Assembly (NCBI GenBank): GCA_033782935.1 | Contig: JAWQEG010001424.1 | Location: forward strand, 1 to 64,000 | Length of the DNA: 64,000 nucleotides | Direction: 5' to 3' | DNA from: Petrolisthes cinctipes | Lineage: Eukaryota > Arthropoda > Malacostraca > Decapoda > Porcellanidae | Part shown: piece after piece, positions 11,036 through 22,250 of the stretch | Numbering within the stretch: position 1 is the first letter of the stretch | How the letters are laid out: each line of letters starts with the position of its first letter | Position numbers and translations under genes: made by a program | The notes under the pieces: generated by a model | Database searches by the model: none | Told to the model about the DNA's origin: nothing | The model's input: the letters and a program-made list of their open reading frames with translations, nothing else

Positions 11036-12464
11036 CGGCGAGTATACACCACAGAACAAGTTGCCAAACAGTGATAAACAGGCTCATTTTCTAGTCAGTT
11101 GACAGTAGGTCAAAGGTGATACAGGTCATCTCTTTATAGTGTCCACCAAGTGCCCAGTGTGAAAATGCCATGCAACTGCATGTGCAGTGTGTGGGTGTGA
11201 TTCTGTAGGAAGAAAGGGTTGCAACATAAAATTTCATGTCTTCCCCACCGATACAGAATCCTGATCTCTTTCTCTTTCTCTTTGTGAGTGTCTTGTCAAG
11301 GTAAAGTAAAATGAAAAGTTTAGCAGTCATCTTAACTGTTCGAATTGATGTGCAATTGTAACAGGTTTTGCATACAATAGGGATGAAATTAGACTTGGTG
11401 TCCAGTATTTGGGAAGTTTCTGGCAATCACCTATCCCCAGCTACCCCCACATTTCCTCCACTCCAGGTGATGGATGTTCATAAGTATCTCCCATTTGTTT
11501 TAGACTGCAAAACAAGTGTTCTATAACATCCTGATTTAGCCTATGTGTGCGTATATATGAAATGCCATATTTTTCTTTCAGCATTTCATATAGTTTGGGC
11601 AAAGATTTGGAATACACAAGTCCTTTTTGAAACTAGTACATATTTTGTTTCACTCCACAAACTTTCATTGACATGGCTGTATCAAGCATATCACGCAAAA
11701 CTTTGTTTTGTTGCTCCAAATGAAGTCCATAGCCATCCCTAGTGAATTTATTACTGAATGCAAATCTCGAGTTGAATAAATCAAACCAGCTGTCCACTAA
11801 TCCCTCAGACATACTCGTCGATCAGCTGACATAAGCAATCATGTACCTCTCCCTGAAGAAATTATTAGGTTTTATGTTAGATGTAGGGTATTCTTCAGGA
11901 TACGTATATTAAACAGAGAAATGGGTAGCAGCAAAAGAAAGCTAGCAAATAAAGTATGAAAGTCAAAGAAATGAGATGTATGACAATACATGACACTACT
12001 GTAATAAATGGCAATATATCAAGTTTGTGTGCAAATTTTATAGTTTACCTTTAACTTGCATGTTCAACTTAGGCTAATTGTGTTTAAACATGGTATGCAT
12101 GAATGTTCAATGAATGGAAGGGAGATGAAAGGATGGTGAGGGCATATAGTTATCTTAAACTTAACTCCTAATCACCATTAGATCATTCTCATAATTTAAT
12201 CACTTACACTACTCCTCTCAACACCTTTTTCATTTTTCATAATTGCTTCCTAACCTGGGTAATTTCATCTGATGATAACTAGAACAAAACGATAAAAGCC
12301 CACAGGATATTGAACAGAGAAAGAAGAAAAAACTTTGTCACGGGATCACGGTATGCCCGCCTGTAGGCGACCTCACTCCCATACCTGTCACCATGTGAGG
12401 TGATTGGGGGCAGAGGCTGGGGGGATTGTGGGGGGGAAATGGAGAGAAAATGGGGGATGAAGTC
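11036..12464. other. no gene seen
   Basis: Mixed AT-rich sequence with short open frames that match no family I know. A G-rich patch at 12400-12460 borders the dispersed repeat. Confidence 0.4.
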
Positions 12465-12575
12465 CACCACGCCATGACGTCACTACAGCTGCGCAGTACC
12501 ACTGGCTGACAAGACCTGTTAGTCTTATTGGTCTTGGTTGGTTAGTCTTATTGGTCTTGCACCATATTACCTGAA
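12465..12575 (-). repeat. dispersed repeat, copy 2 (inverted mate at 10965-11035)
   Basis: On the minus strand, two tandem CAAGACCAATAAGACTAAC units, AGGTCTTGTCA, and then TGACGTCATGGCG. It borders the candidate LTR at 12560-12890 and may be part of it. Confidence 0.5.
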
Positions 12576-12890
12576 GGTCAGGAACGTAAATACCTATCCT
12601 GGAAACAGAACTAAAAGGGGCCGAGGCACTCATAGGGGCTGAGATAGCCCTGGGGCTCTACTATAGGGCTGAACCGAGGGTCAGATGTTTACACCCTTGT
12701 GACAGGGTGTATATAGGGACGCGATCACCACAACGCCACAGGACAGAGTTTGGGAGAAATCTTGGGTGTTGGAAGTGCGACCAGATTGAGTGACGGACTG
12801 GGATATTAAACAACCCGGAATGAGTTCGACTCAACTACAAACTAGTTCCAATAAATACAAGATTGGTATCAGCGGTACTGGTTTCATTCT
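12560..12890 (+). mobile_element. candidate LTR end plus tRNA-Met-type primer-binding site
   Basis: Order seen: TATATAGGGAC at about 12710 (TATA-like), AATAAA at 12850-12855, then TGGTATCAGCGGT from 12864, close to TGGTATCAGAGC, the primer-binding site complementary to initiator tRNA-Met used by many LTR retrotransposons. The 5' edge of the LTR is not defined, and no gag or pol frame follows. Interpretation is inference. Confidence 0.3.
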
Positions 12891-14591
12891 TCCCCATCTA
12901 TCCTATCGCCTGAGAGGCGCTAACATTTACGTTAACACAAGTAGATAAAAAAAAAATTAACATTACAAATACAACACTCACCTTTCCTGCTCCGCTGACG
13001 GCTGATACAAGGCAGGTATCGTCTTCAGTGATGTGCGTGTAGGAGTGCTGTGGTATCGCATTGAAAGGTGAAATTACACGATACTCCAATCTATGTTTTG
13101 TTGATGCCACGGACATTCGAGGTAAATATCAAATTCTGCCTCCGAATATCCACACAAAGCACGTAGAGGAAACGCCACTAATTCACTTCAGCAGCTCAGC
13201 TAGTAACTCGTACCTCTGGCATGACATACATATTTATTCACTTCACTGCTGCTTACACTTATCAGGCCTCTTATGTATTGCCAACCATTTTCTACTTCAT
13301 TCACAATTCACTTATTACATGCAACTTCACTTTGTCTTTTTTTCCACTCAACACATTTACAGCAGGAATTCCAGTGAACTTTAAGAAGGATTTGCTCTAA
13401 ACTCTTTACCATAAATTATGACATCTAGATATATAGAGATAAGAGACTACCTTTGAGGATGACCATTAAAAACCCTTATAAAGGAATACAAAAGATTATC
13501 AAACAGCAACAGACCAAGTGCTCATAGTACAAGAGGTGTACAATTTTTTTTTCATTGGTCTTACTAAGTGTATGTGCTTCGTTTCACACTTCAGCAAACC
13601 AACTATGTGCTTCGTTTCACACATTTGAGCAAACCAACTATTAGTTCACTGGGATCGCAGATTTCTACACTTACGATTCGTGAACCACTTTCTATTGTAC
13701 TTTAATTAAGTTTGTTTTCTATTTCTACATCTCACCATTACAAACCATCTTTCAATTCACGGATATCACTGTTCAACAACTAATAATAATTATTTGCTTA
13801 CTGTAGTTTGTATCCTTTACATCAAGACACTTTAGAACACAGTCTTAGTTCAGATATCACCGATTTACCCCTTTCGATAATTTTAAATACCACTATGAAA
13901 TGGAACAGCTTTTATTTTGGTCCTTTTCAAAGCAGATCTCCAAACACTACACATTAATAAGAGGCCATTTTTGCATCTGGGTCGATTTTCACACCGTAAG
14001 TACTATGGCGGACACCCATAGTGAATTCACGGTGATGGCAGTATACGGAACCTGCGGGTTTATCCTATGTACACTACACAGGATGTTCTAAATTTATCTG
14101 TAAACTTTATCTTTCAATAAACATTTATTTACAAACAAATATTTACACATAATAATGAACAAAAGTTGTACAGATAATATTCGGACATTCCGTACTTGTA
14201 CGAGTAGCCTATATATCAAGTAACCCAAACTACGAATTAACCGTTATTTCCCTTTACACTTCCCTTCAACACTTCCTTTCTCTCGCACTGCTCATGAAGA
14301 ACTAACCAAACCATTAGACCGGTTCTCCCTCATCTCCTCTGTTCCCGCCATTTCCCATCCACCACCGGCTGTGAAAGACATCTGCGGCTGCGTAATTTTC
14401 GCCACGTGGAAGAAGGAAGGTAGGGAACGGGGGTGGGGGGAGAAGGGATGAGAGAAGTATGCAGGGGTAGGAGGGGATATGGAAACGGGGGAAGGAAGGA
14501 GGGATGAGAGAGTATAGGAAGGGGGAGGGTGAGCTAAGAAGACCCCTGAACCAAACTGCCTGAGTGCCACTTAGGATAGTTTGACTCTCTT
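12891..14591. other. no gene seen
   Basis: AT-rich; holds only the 33-bp duplication (13571-13640). Purine-rich 14400-14540 keeps frames open on the minus strand without coding features. Confidence 0.4.
13571..13640 (+). repeat. 33-35-bp tandem duplication
   Basis: TATGTGCTTCGTTTCACAC followed by (T)TCAGCAAACCAAC at 13571-13603, and again at 13604-13638 with a small insertion (ATTTGAGCAAACC). Confidence 0.9.
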
Positions 14592-14727
14592 GACGGTAAA
14601 ACTGGAGGGCTACTGTTTCCTCCACACTATGTCACGAAACAGCTGATCCCCATAAGTAACACTAAGTTCGTCTGTTTTCTAGTAGAGTATGGAGGATTCA
14701 GTAGCCCCCTCCCCCCTCAATTCACAG
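14592..14727. mobile_element. foldback MITE, family M, copy
   Basis: Left TGGAGGGCTACTGTTTCCTC then CACACTATGTCACGAAACAG; right (inverted) AGGGGGCTACTGAATCCTCC then ATACTCTACTAGAAAACAGA. The arms are easily aligned with copy 1 and the 15.4-15.7-kb copies. Confidence 0.6.
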
Positions 14728-15391
14728 ATATACTCCATAACTAACCACATCACTAATATACTGTATTTATCTGTACTGTATGAGCAATGTGTATCCAGGC
14801 AATCCAGCGCCATAATTCTAACCTACATCAGTTATAAAGAAGAGAATAGGTGCATTGTCGTCTGAATAACAATTAATTGATAATAATAATGATAACATAA
14901 ATAAATATAGCTTTATAACACTACGACCACAGTTTTACTTCTGCCTGTAATTCGTATCAACAGACTCGAAATATCACCCGGTCAAATTCATACACCATTA
15001 ACTAGCGGCGTCAAACAGCTAACAACCAGCAAATGACCAGGGAACGAGCAGGTCGACAATTTAATGTTTTTTCTTTTGTTTTTATCACTATATGGTTTAT
15101 ATCTGTGTACACTGGTACTTCTGCTGTCCATTACTTTGATATGTAAAAATGTTGTACAAGATATTATTAATAATATTGACTAGAGTATGACTGGGGTGCA
15201 ATTACAGAATATATTGTGTGAATTCTTTCTGATAACAACTCAACCTCTCGTTCTCCTTATCCTTTCTTCAGTACATACAATTGTCAGCTATATACAATGA
15301 CATTATCTTTAGCTTAGAAAACTAAATAAGGTGACGAACCAATTTTATACCTAGGAATTGCACGAGTCAGCAGGGTCATTAGTGAGTTAAG

Positions 15392-15550
15392 AGGAGTATA
15401 GGCTACCTCTTTTTGGCACATTGGAGGGTTACTGATTTCTTCAAGCAACGCTAAGTAACACATCCCATAATAGTAACTTTGAAGTACAGAAATTTGTTTC
15501 CTGGAATACTGTGGAGCAATCTGTAGCCCTCTAATACAACAAATATAGGT
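15392..15550. mobile_element. foldback MITE, family M, copy
   Basis: Left CATTGGAGGGTTACTGATTT then CTTCAAGCAACGC; right (inverted) ATTAGAGGGCTACAGATTGC then TCCACAGTATTCCAGGAAAC. It is directly followed by another member, so the two form an adjacent pair. Confidence 0.55.
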
Positions 15551-15692
15551 TTTCCCCTTAATTATGGGTGAATTGGAGGGTTACTACCGATTCCTCCAAA
15601 CTATGCCAGAAAACAGACCACCTCGGTATACGAATTGGGGATCGGTTTTGTTGCACTGTTCAGAGGGTTCTGTAGACAACCCAAACGACGCG
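15551..15692. mobile_element. foldback MITE, family M, copy
   Basis: The left arm TGAATTGGAGGGTTACTACC then GATTCCTCCAAACTATGCCA then GAAAACAGACC is the best-preserved family core in the window. The right arm is shorter and more diverged (GGGTTGTCTACAGAACCCTC inverted). Adjacent to the preceding copy. Confidence 0.55.
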
Positions 15693-16617
15693 ACCCTCTG
15701 TTACCCAAACGATCTTACTACCGCGCAGAACTAACACTGCTACCACAACCATTACTACCATAATTGTATACCTACCATACCAATAGAACTACTACCACCA
15801 CTATACCACTGACACACTAACACAACGATTGCTATCCTATACCTACAATACCAATAGCACTACTACCACCATTACTACTGAAACTACCATTACTGACGTT
15901 TCAACCACACCCATGAAACAACCATTACAGGACTACCATCACCACCACCACCAACTACTACTACTACTACTACTACTGAAGCAGACTGACCCAATGTCGC
16001 CCTACCTAAGCGAGGATACCTGCTGGTCAAGAACGTTTCAAGTCAAGAGCATCAATTGAATGCTGTGACGATATATCCGGCAAGAGGGGTTTGTTAATGA
16101 ACCTTTGATGTGGTCAATGGATCTTTTTAAGATTTTTATCGAGTGGTTAGGGACAAAGTAACCTTTTCGCTTCACTATGCTCAATTAACTTAGATAAACC
16201 CGTTGGAGATTGTACTTACCTTGCGATACCAGCCCCAATGGTGTAACGTCCAACAGGGTCTTTCCAGACCAAGGGAGTTCTTTTTTCATCTTAAAAAAAA
16301 AAAATAATAATAATATATTAGGATATGTTGGACCGTGACCTGAACTCGCCAGCATTGGCAGAGTGGGGGAACCATTGAAAAATGGCATAACATTACAGAA
16401 AGGTTGTTGAACACCATGCAACATTCACGGTAAAGAGCTACTTGTTACCGATCCATCATAAAGATCACACACACACTCCTGGTCTGAACTTGTATTATTG
16501 GTTTTCCTCAATATATTACTGTACTACCAAAATTTATCTTGAATGATATGCTGAGTATTTCTCATGCCGTTATGTGAAACACTAGGACCAGACAGTCTGT
16601 TTAGGTCGTTAAAAAAA

Positions 16618-16651
<34 letters not shown>

Positions 16652-19441
16652 GTGTGTCTACTCTGCCTAGCGCTGCATTTCCAATGATAGGCAATAACAG
16701 CATTCTAGTGGCAGGCAACATGGGCTATGTGGCACAAACAAAGTATATACTGTATAAAGAAAAGTATGAAGCTATTCACAGAAAGAAATACTGATGTTAT
16801 AATATAAAGGGTTAGTAAAGCAAGTACTGTACAAGCATACAGTTTCTATAAGTAAAATAAAAACTGTTAACAAACCTAGAGGTGAAATAATTCCGGTGTT
16901 CAGATAAAATGATGTGGAAAAAAAAGTAGTATGGGTGTTAAAACACAAGATATTTCATGTAGAAAATTTAATTTGGCCACTGTAATTAAATGTGTACATT
17001 GCATCAGTGTTAGTGTGGCCACAATAATAATTGTGGTTCAGTTCCTAACATTGACCATATTCATTGACACAACTGCCTTGATAGTACAATAAAAAAGGTG
17101 GAAAAGATGTGTACAATACTGACTGAAAAAGTAGAGAGCCACTTTGAATAAAAAATATATGCATTTAAATATTGTACAGTTTGAACAACTATTACTTGGG
17201 AACCAAAGAAAACAACATGAGTACAAACTAGAAGGTATTCTCTACACAAGACTGTTATCATGTAATAGTTCCTCTTGGGAAAAAACATTGGCTTAACAGT
17301 CTGTTCATTAAGAATTATCAGTTTCGACCAAAGTGACACTCTACTCTCTCTAGTAAAATACTGTATGCCTCAAATGGTGTCTGCTGACTTTGTGAGGCAT
17401 GGTAGTACAGTAAAGAGTTGGGATGGGAGCAGGTTCAGTACAGTACAGTACAGTACTGTACTGAATAATGCCAGCAGAGATTCGACCTCAGTCAACCTGT
17501 GTGATATAATTATCTTCTAATAACATAATACTGAGAAAATTTTACATGCAGTTATTGTCTACTATATTTTTTTCAAATAGTGGATTACACAAGGACAGTA
17601 ACAATAAATAGAATGGATATTCAAGACAAATTTCTGCTGTCAAAAGTATTGCACATAAGCTCTTCCTATTGTAACTGAAGGGCTGCTGCCTTCCTGAGTT
17701 GTCCAAATATTTTCAGGTAAGGAATCTAATCTTGGACAAAAGGTGTGGTTTAAATAATGTTATCACTGATCCTTACAAAATGAGGATATTTTTTGTTCTT
17801 TTGTTATTGGATGTTTTCAGAAGGCAGCTTGTCAATTGCAGAAAGGGTGGGTGGAGGTTAGGTAGGTTAGATCAAAGAAGATTATGGAAGGATTAGTTTA
17901 GGTGAACCATACATTAAGGCATCACAATATAATAATAAAATACAATGATATGGTAATAGGAATGGTATTGGTTAACCATACAATGAGGTAATATACAGGA
18001 CTGTAGTAACAAGAAATTCAGCAGTGTAAGGAATGATGTACGAAACCAGTAGAGTACAATGGAGTATCATAGTACAACAGTTGCATACAGTAAAAGTGTA
18101 GAAAAGAGCAGCAGACAGATGTGTTATTAATCATGGGTATAACAACAATAAAATGTATTAATACTGTATATTATATACAGTAATGACTGTAGGGATGATG
18201 ATGATAATGATGAATGTGGACTCATTAAAGGTAAAAGGATGTAATAATTGAATATAATCAGTCAAAGCAGTGATTGAAAAATGAGGTAGGGAAGAAGGCA
18301 CAGTCAAGGACCAAGTTTTGTCCCACCACCTGCCTTTCAATACTGTATCTCAAAACTACATATATTAATTAAATATATAACCAAATAATCCACATCTAAT
18401 GCTGTATTCATACATATATGTGCAAAAATATATCTGTATACTGTACTGTGTATTGTCAGAGCTTCAACATATTTTGTCAAGATTATACATACCACAGGCA
18501 AGAGACATAACCTTTATCCCCAACTGTACAACTGGCAGTTTACATGTTTGTGAAAATAAACTGTTTGTGTAGCTTGCATGAAAATTTGTTTTATAAAATT
18601 AATTTATAATAAAAGATTCTATTTTACATCATTTAATATTTATGCTCCCTACACACTACAAAGTACATGAAGAATGTACTCACTAAACCCCATGATACAA
18701 AATAAATACTACATTCTGAATGCAATACAGTACTCTGATATACTGTAATTCTACATATATGAGAATCATTTTCAACTTTACAAGTTGTATAATATACACA
18801 GGTTTCTATGACAATAGATGTCCTGTGCAGTTGTAAATCATACCACCACCTTTCCTTACAAGAGAAAGCAAAAGGAGAATGCTGCATATTTTGTCTAAGG
18901 AAAAATAAAACAAAGATAAGGAAGTAATATTGTACTAGAGCTTAATAGCATCATAAATTCTGAAGGAAGACTTTAATTAAAGGAGAGAAAAAAAAAAAAC
19001 TAAAAAAAAAAACTATATCGTACTTAATTTTAAGATTATTGTACTAAGAGGCAACCCATCTTTTCTCTAACACGAAGGGAGAAATTTCTCCCACAGCCTT
19101 ATTCTCTCAACCTCTCTCAAATCACTATTACTGTATTACCATCTCTATCATCATTACTATTACTACTATAACTGCTATACTGTAGCTTCATTACTTTTGA
19201 GTAATGCATAGCAACTATGATTGCTACCACTTTTGTTTTTACCTCTACAGTAATATCTAATGTCAAGGACTGGAAAGCTTTTCATATTTTCAAGTGGTTG
19301 ATATTTGTATGTCCTCATTCTATAACTCTAATATGTTCTTTAACTGTTTACCTATCCTGTCAAATATAAACTGACTACAAGCAATGACTTTCTGCACATC
19401 TTATCTATAGGATTTCTCTACTACTGTACTTACATAATTAT
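15693..19441. other. AT-rich intergenic DNA
   Basis: (ACT/ACC)n trinucleotide DNA at 15715-15980, then long AT-rich sequence with many CAGTACTGTA-type words (for example 17438-17462). No exon is recognised. Confidence 0.4.
16611..16651 (+). repeat. A25 tract followed by (TA)n
   Basis: Poly(A) at 16611-16635, then TATATA to 16651. It could be the tail of a degraded retroposon, but nothing recognisable precedes it. Confidence 0.9.
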
Positions 19442-19558
19442 CTAGTCAAATACTGTGTATCACTTTTTCTGGCGACAATGATATTGCTGAGTGATGGTAT
19501 ACATCAAAGAACTAGTCATATATATCTTCTGGTGACAATGACATTGCTGAGTGATGGT
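19442..19558 (+). repeat. imperfect direct duplication, about 50 bp
   Basis: CTAGTCA...TTCTGGCGACAATGATATTG CTGAGTGATGGT at 19442-19498 recurs as CTAGTCA...TTCTGGTGACAATGACATTG CTGAGTGATGGT at 19512-19558. Confidence 0.85.
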
Positions 19559-19749
19559 TTCATCATTTTACACACAGTTCAATAGGTTCAGTCCAAAATT
19601 AATTACAAAGAATTACCTGTTAACAAGTCTTTTTTTATAAATGCATACAAAAGGCTTGCTTCAGGAATGATCTCTGTAATGTAGTTATTCAATGCACAAC
19701 TATAAATACAATACTGTACAATAATATACAATAAAATAAACCAGTTTGC

Positions 19750-20460
19750 ACTGGTATGGTACTGTACAGTACATACAACTGTTGTACAGCACTTACTGCA
19801 CACCTCAAGTCACTAAAATGGACCGAGGATTTGGAAAAAGATAAAGAGTTGGCTGCTCTATACCATGTTCTTGGCATTACTGCACAAGATAAACTCACCC
19901 TCATCTTCATTTATGGAATGGGAAATCGGGAAAGGTGCATAAAGGAAGATGGGGAGATATCAAAGGAGGAAGGTGTGATGGAGGTAACTAAAGAGAATTT
20001 GAGTCTGACTCTTGACTCATCATTCATCAAATCTCAAATACCTTTCCAATTTTCCTTGATGATTACTTTTCCTCTATTGCATAAGCTAATGACAAGAAGC
20101 AAGATCTCCAATTGATGGCCTCACTTATAAAGTGAACAATGAATACAATAGGTCCACTAATTTCATTTGAGCTGCCTGCACTCACTGCATTACAGGTCAT
20201 GGGGCTTCAAGATGATCTATATGAATAAATTCCATAGACGAGTGTGTGAGAGAACTCCTCTCCCTAATGGTTCATAAACTAGATACAATGGAAGAGGAAC
20301 AGAACATGCATACAACGTCATCAGAACCTGTGTACCTGGGTGGTGATATGATAAAAGAGAGGCTATATGTTACCCTCCTGAATGCAGCATTACAATTTCT
20401 GGGCAATAGCAAATGTGTTGGAATACTCATCAAAGGACCACATTCTCATACCTAACCAAA
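19750..20460 (+). other. open, coding-like stretch of unknown nature
   Basis: Two plus-strand frames, 19756-20115 (WTEDLEKDKELAALYHVLG, QDKLTLIFIYGMGNRERC) and 20246-20455 (RELLSLMVHKLDTMEEEQ), have higher GC and a more protein-like composition than the AT-rich surroundings. They are separated by stops. I recognise no family, see no convincing splice sites and find no second copy. It could be a decayed retrogene or transposase. It lies beyond the 3' end of the FRMD-like gene on the opposite strand. Confidence 0.2.
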
Positions 20461-21136
20461 AGAACTCAGCATTTGTTACTGCAGGTAGTGGTTCTGGTTC
20501 AATGACAGCATATAAGCTGATGTAAGTAAGTATAGTAATTATACTTCCACAACACTCTGGCTCTTTACTGTGTGTTTTCTGAGAAATTGTGGCAGGTCAA
20601 ATGTGCTTAACACTTTGAGTATCATATATACATATTAAGCTGAATAACAAGCTGTCATTCATCAATCTACAGTACTCTGTCAAACCATAATGTGTCACCA
20701 AAGATATAACAATAAAAATGCCCTAGTGCCTGGCAAGATAGGCCATGTAGTACTACTACTGACTCATAAGGAATAAACATCAGAGAAAACTGGCAACAAC
20801 AAGTATTAAAGGCAATATTCATGTGCCTGGTTTGTATTTTAGAGTAATATATATTAGCATTATGTTAAATAAAATTGCTAAATGTCATTACCACTTGAGG
20901 GTTCATCAATTACCTACTCTGAATCACCCAGTGTGACAATTATGATCTGCCAATTTGTCTATGTTACAAAAAATTCATATACAGTGTAGTCTGCTTAAAA
21001 TGTTGTTGCAAAAATCTAGACTTTGGTTCTTCTCTGTATAGTTCTAAAATGAAGTCAAAATACTGAAGCCAGTTACTGTATCACTAACATCAAGGTTTTG
21101 GTGTGTCTGGTTGACATCACCTGCAGTATGTGGTGT

Positions 21137-21139
<3 letters not shown>

Positions 21140-21180
<41 letters not shown>
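21140..21180 (+). repeat. 41-base poly(A)
   Basis: Uninterrupted A41. The preceding 200 bases contain no recognisable retroposon head. Confidence 0.95.
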
Positions 21181-21183
<3 letters not shown>

Positions 21184-21570
21184 AGTAAATAATTCTAACA
21201 CAGTGCATACTTTCTATAATTAGCTTAAAATCACCACATCACCCAAATGGGACAATACGTAAATGTTGCTCGAGCACCAGAAATCAAGGCCATGTCACAC
21301 TTCGTCATTTCTTAACATTTTAATTTACTGGCATTGGCAGTTCATATGGTTGGATGCCTTGTTCCCTCATAGAAACTTGATCCCCAAAGGGCTGACTCTC
21401 TTTTTGGAGGCCTGCCTACCCATCCTTAAGGGGCTATTCACACTGTCCACAAGAGAACCCCCAGAGGGGGTTTGTTTATCATTGTGAAATGTGTTGTGTT
21501 GAGAAGATAGCATTCTGGTATTGAGATATAGCTGGCATAGAAGAGAATTTAATAAGCACAACTTAGTAGG

Positions 21571-21770
21571 GAAGGGCGTCCTCATTGCCACCATTCTTGC
21601 GATGGTGCAGTCAGCCTCGAATCCCCTATGATATAGGGGGAAAGTGAGGGTTGGGGACCCTGCTCTCTAACAATGATCCCACTAAAGGTTCAAAAAGTCA
21701 CAAAGCTGGACCTCTTGCCTCCCCACCCATTGAAAAAGGGAAATGTGGTATTGATAATAATGATGACGAC
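21571..21770 (+). repeat. dispersed repeat, 3'-tail type, copy 1
   Basis: Shares CCACCATTCTTGCGATGGTG then CAGTCAGCCT, CCCCTATGATATAGGGGGAA, GGTTGGGGACCCTG and TCTAACAATGATCCCACTAA with 22046-22250 in the same orientation. It ends in GATGATGAC-type microsatellite, as expected of CR1/L2-like LINE or SINE 3' tails. Confidence 0.6.
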
Positions 21771-22045
21771 TTACTATAGTAGCATATCCAAAATGTCAAC
21801 AATTATGCCCTCTCTCACCTGTATGTGGTTCATGATATACTTTCAGTAAAAGGGACTTGTTAATTCTAGACTTAAAACACTCATTCTTTCCTACACATTC
21901 CTGATATCAACAAAATAACTATGTACAATATCCACTACCAAGAATAAAGGGATAGCAATGAACTTTCCCCAATGCTGAAATCCAAATAATGAACTAAATG
22001 CATATCTGAATGTGATGGCAAAGATTCTTTTGTTTAAGCATGTAG

Positions 22046-22250
22046 CGAAGTGGCGTCCCCATTTCCCACCATTCTTGTGATGGTGCAGTCAGTCTTGTAT
22101 CCCCTACAATACAGGGAGGGAGTGAGGATTGGGGACCCTGTTATCTAACAATGACCCCACCAAAGGTTGGACCCCTTGCCTGTTGGAGGTCCTGCTCTGG
22201 TGCTAGAACCTCCTCACCCCTTGAAAAAAGGGAAAGATGATGATGATGAT
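22046..22250 (+). repeat. dispersed repeat, 3'-tail type, copy 2
   Basis: Second copy of the 21571-21770 repeat with about 15-20 percent visible difference. It carries an extra segment (TGTTGGAGGTCCTGCTCTGG) and ends in (GAT)n at 22230-22247. Confidence 0.6.
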
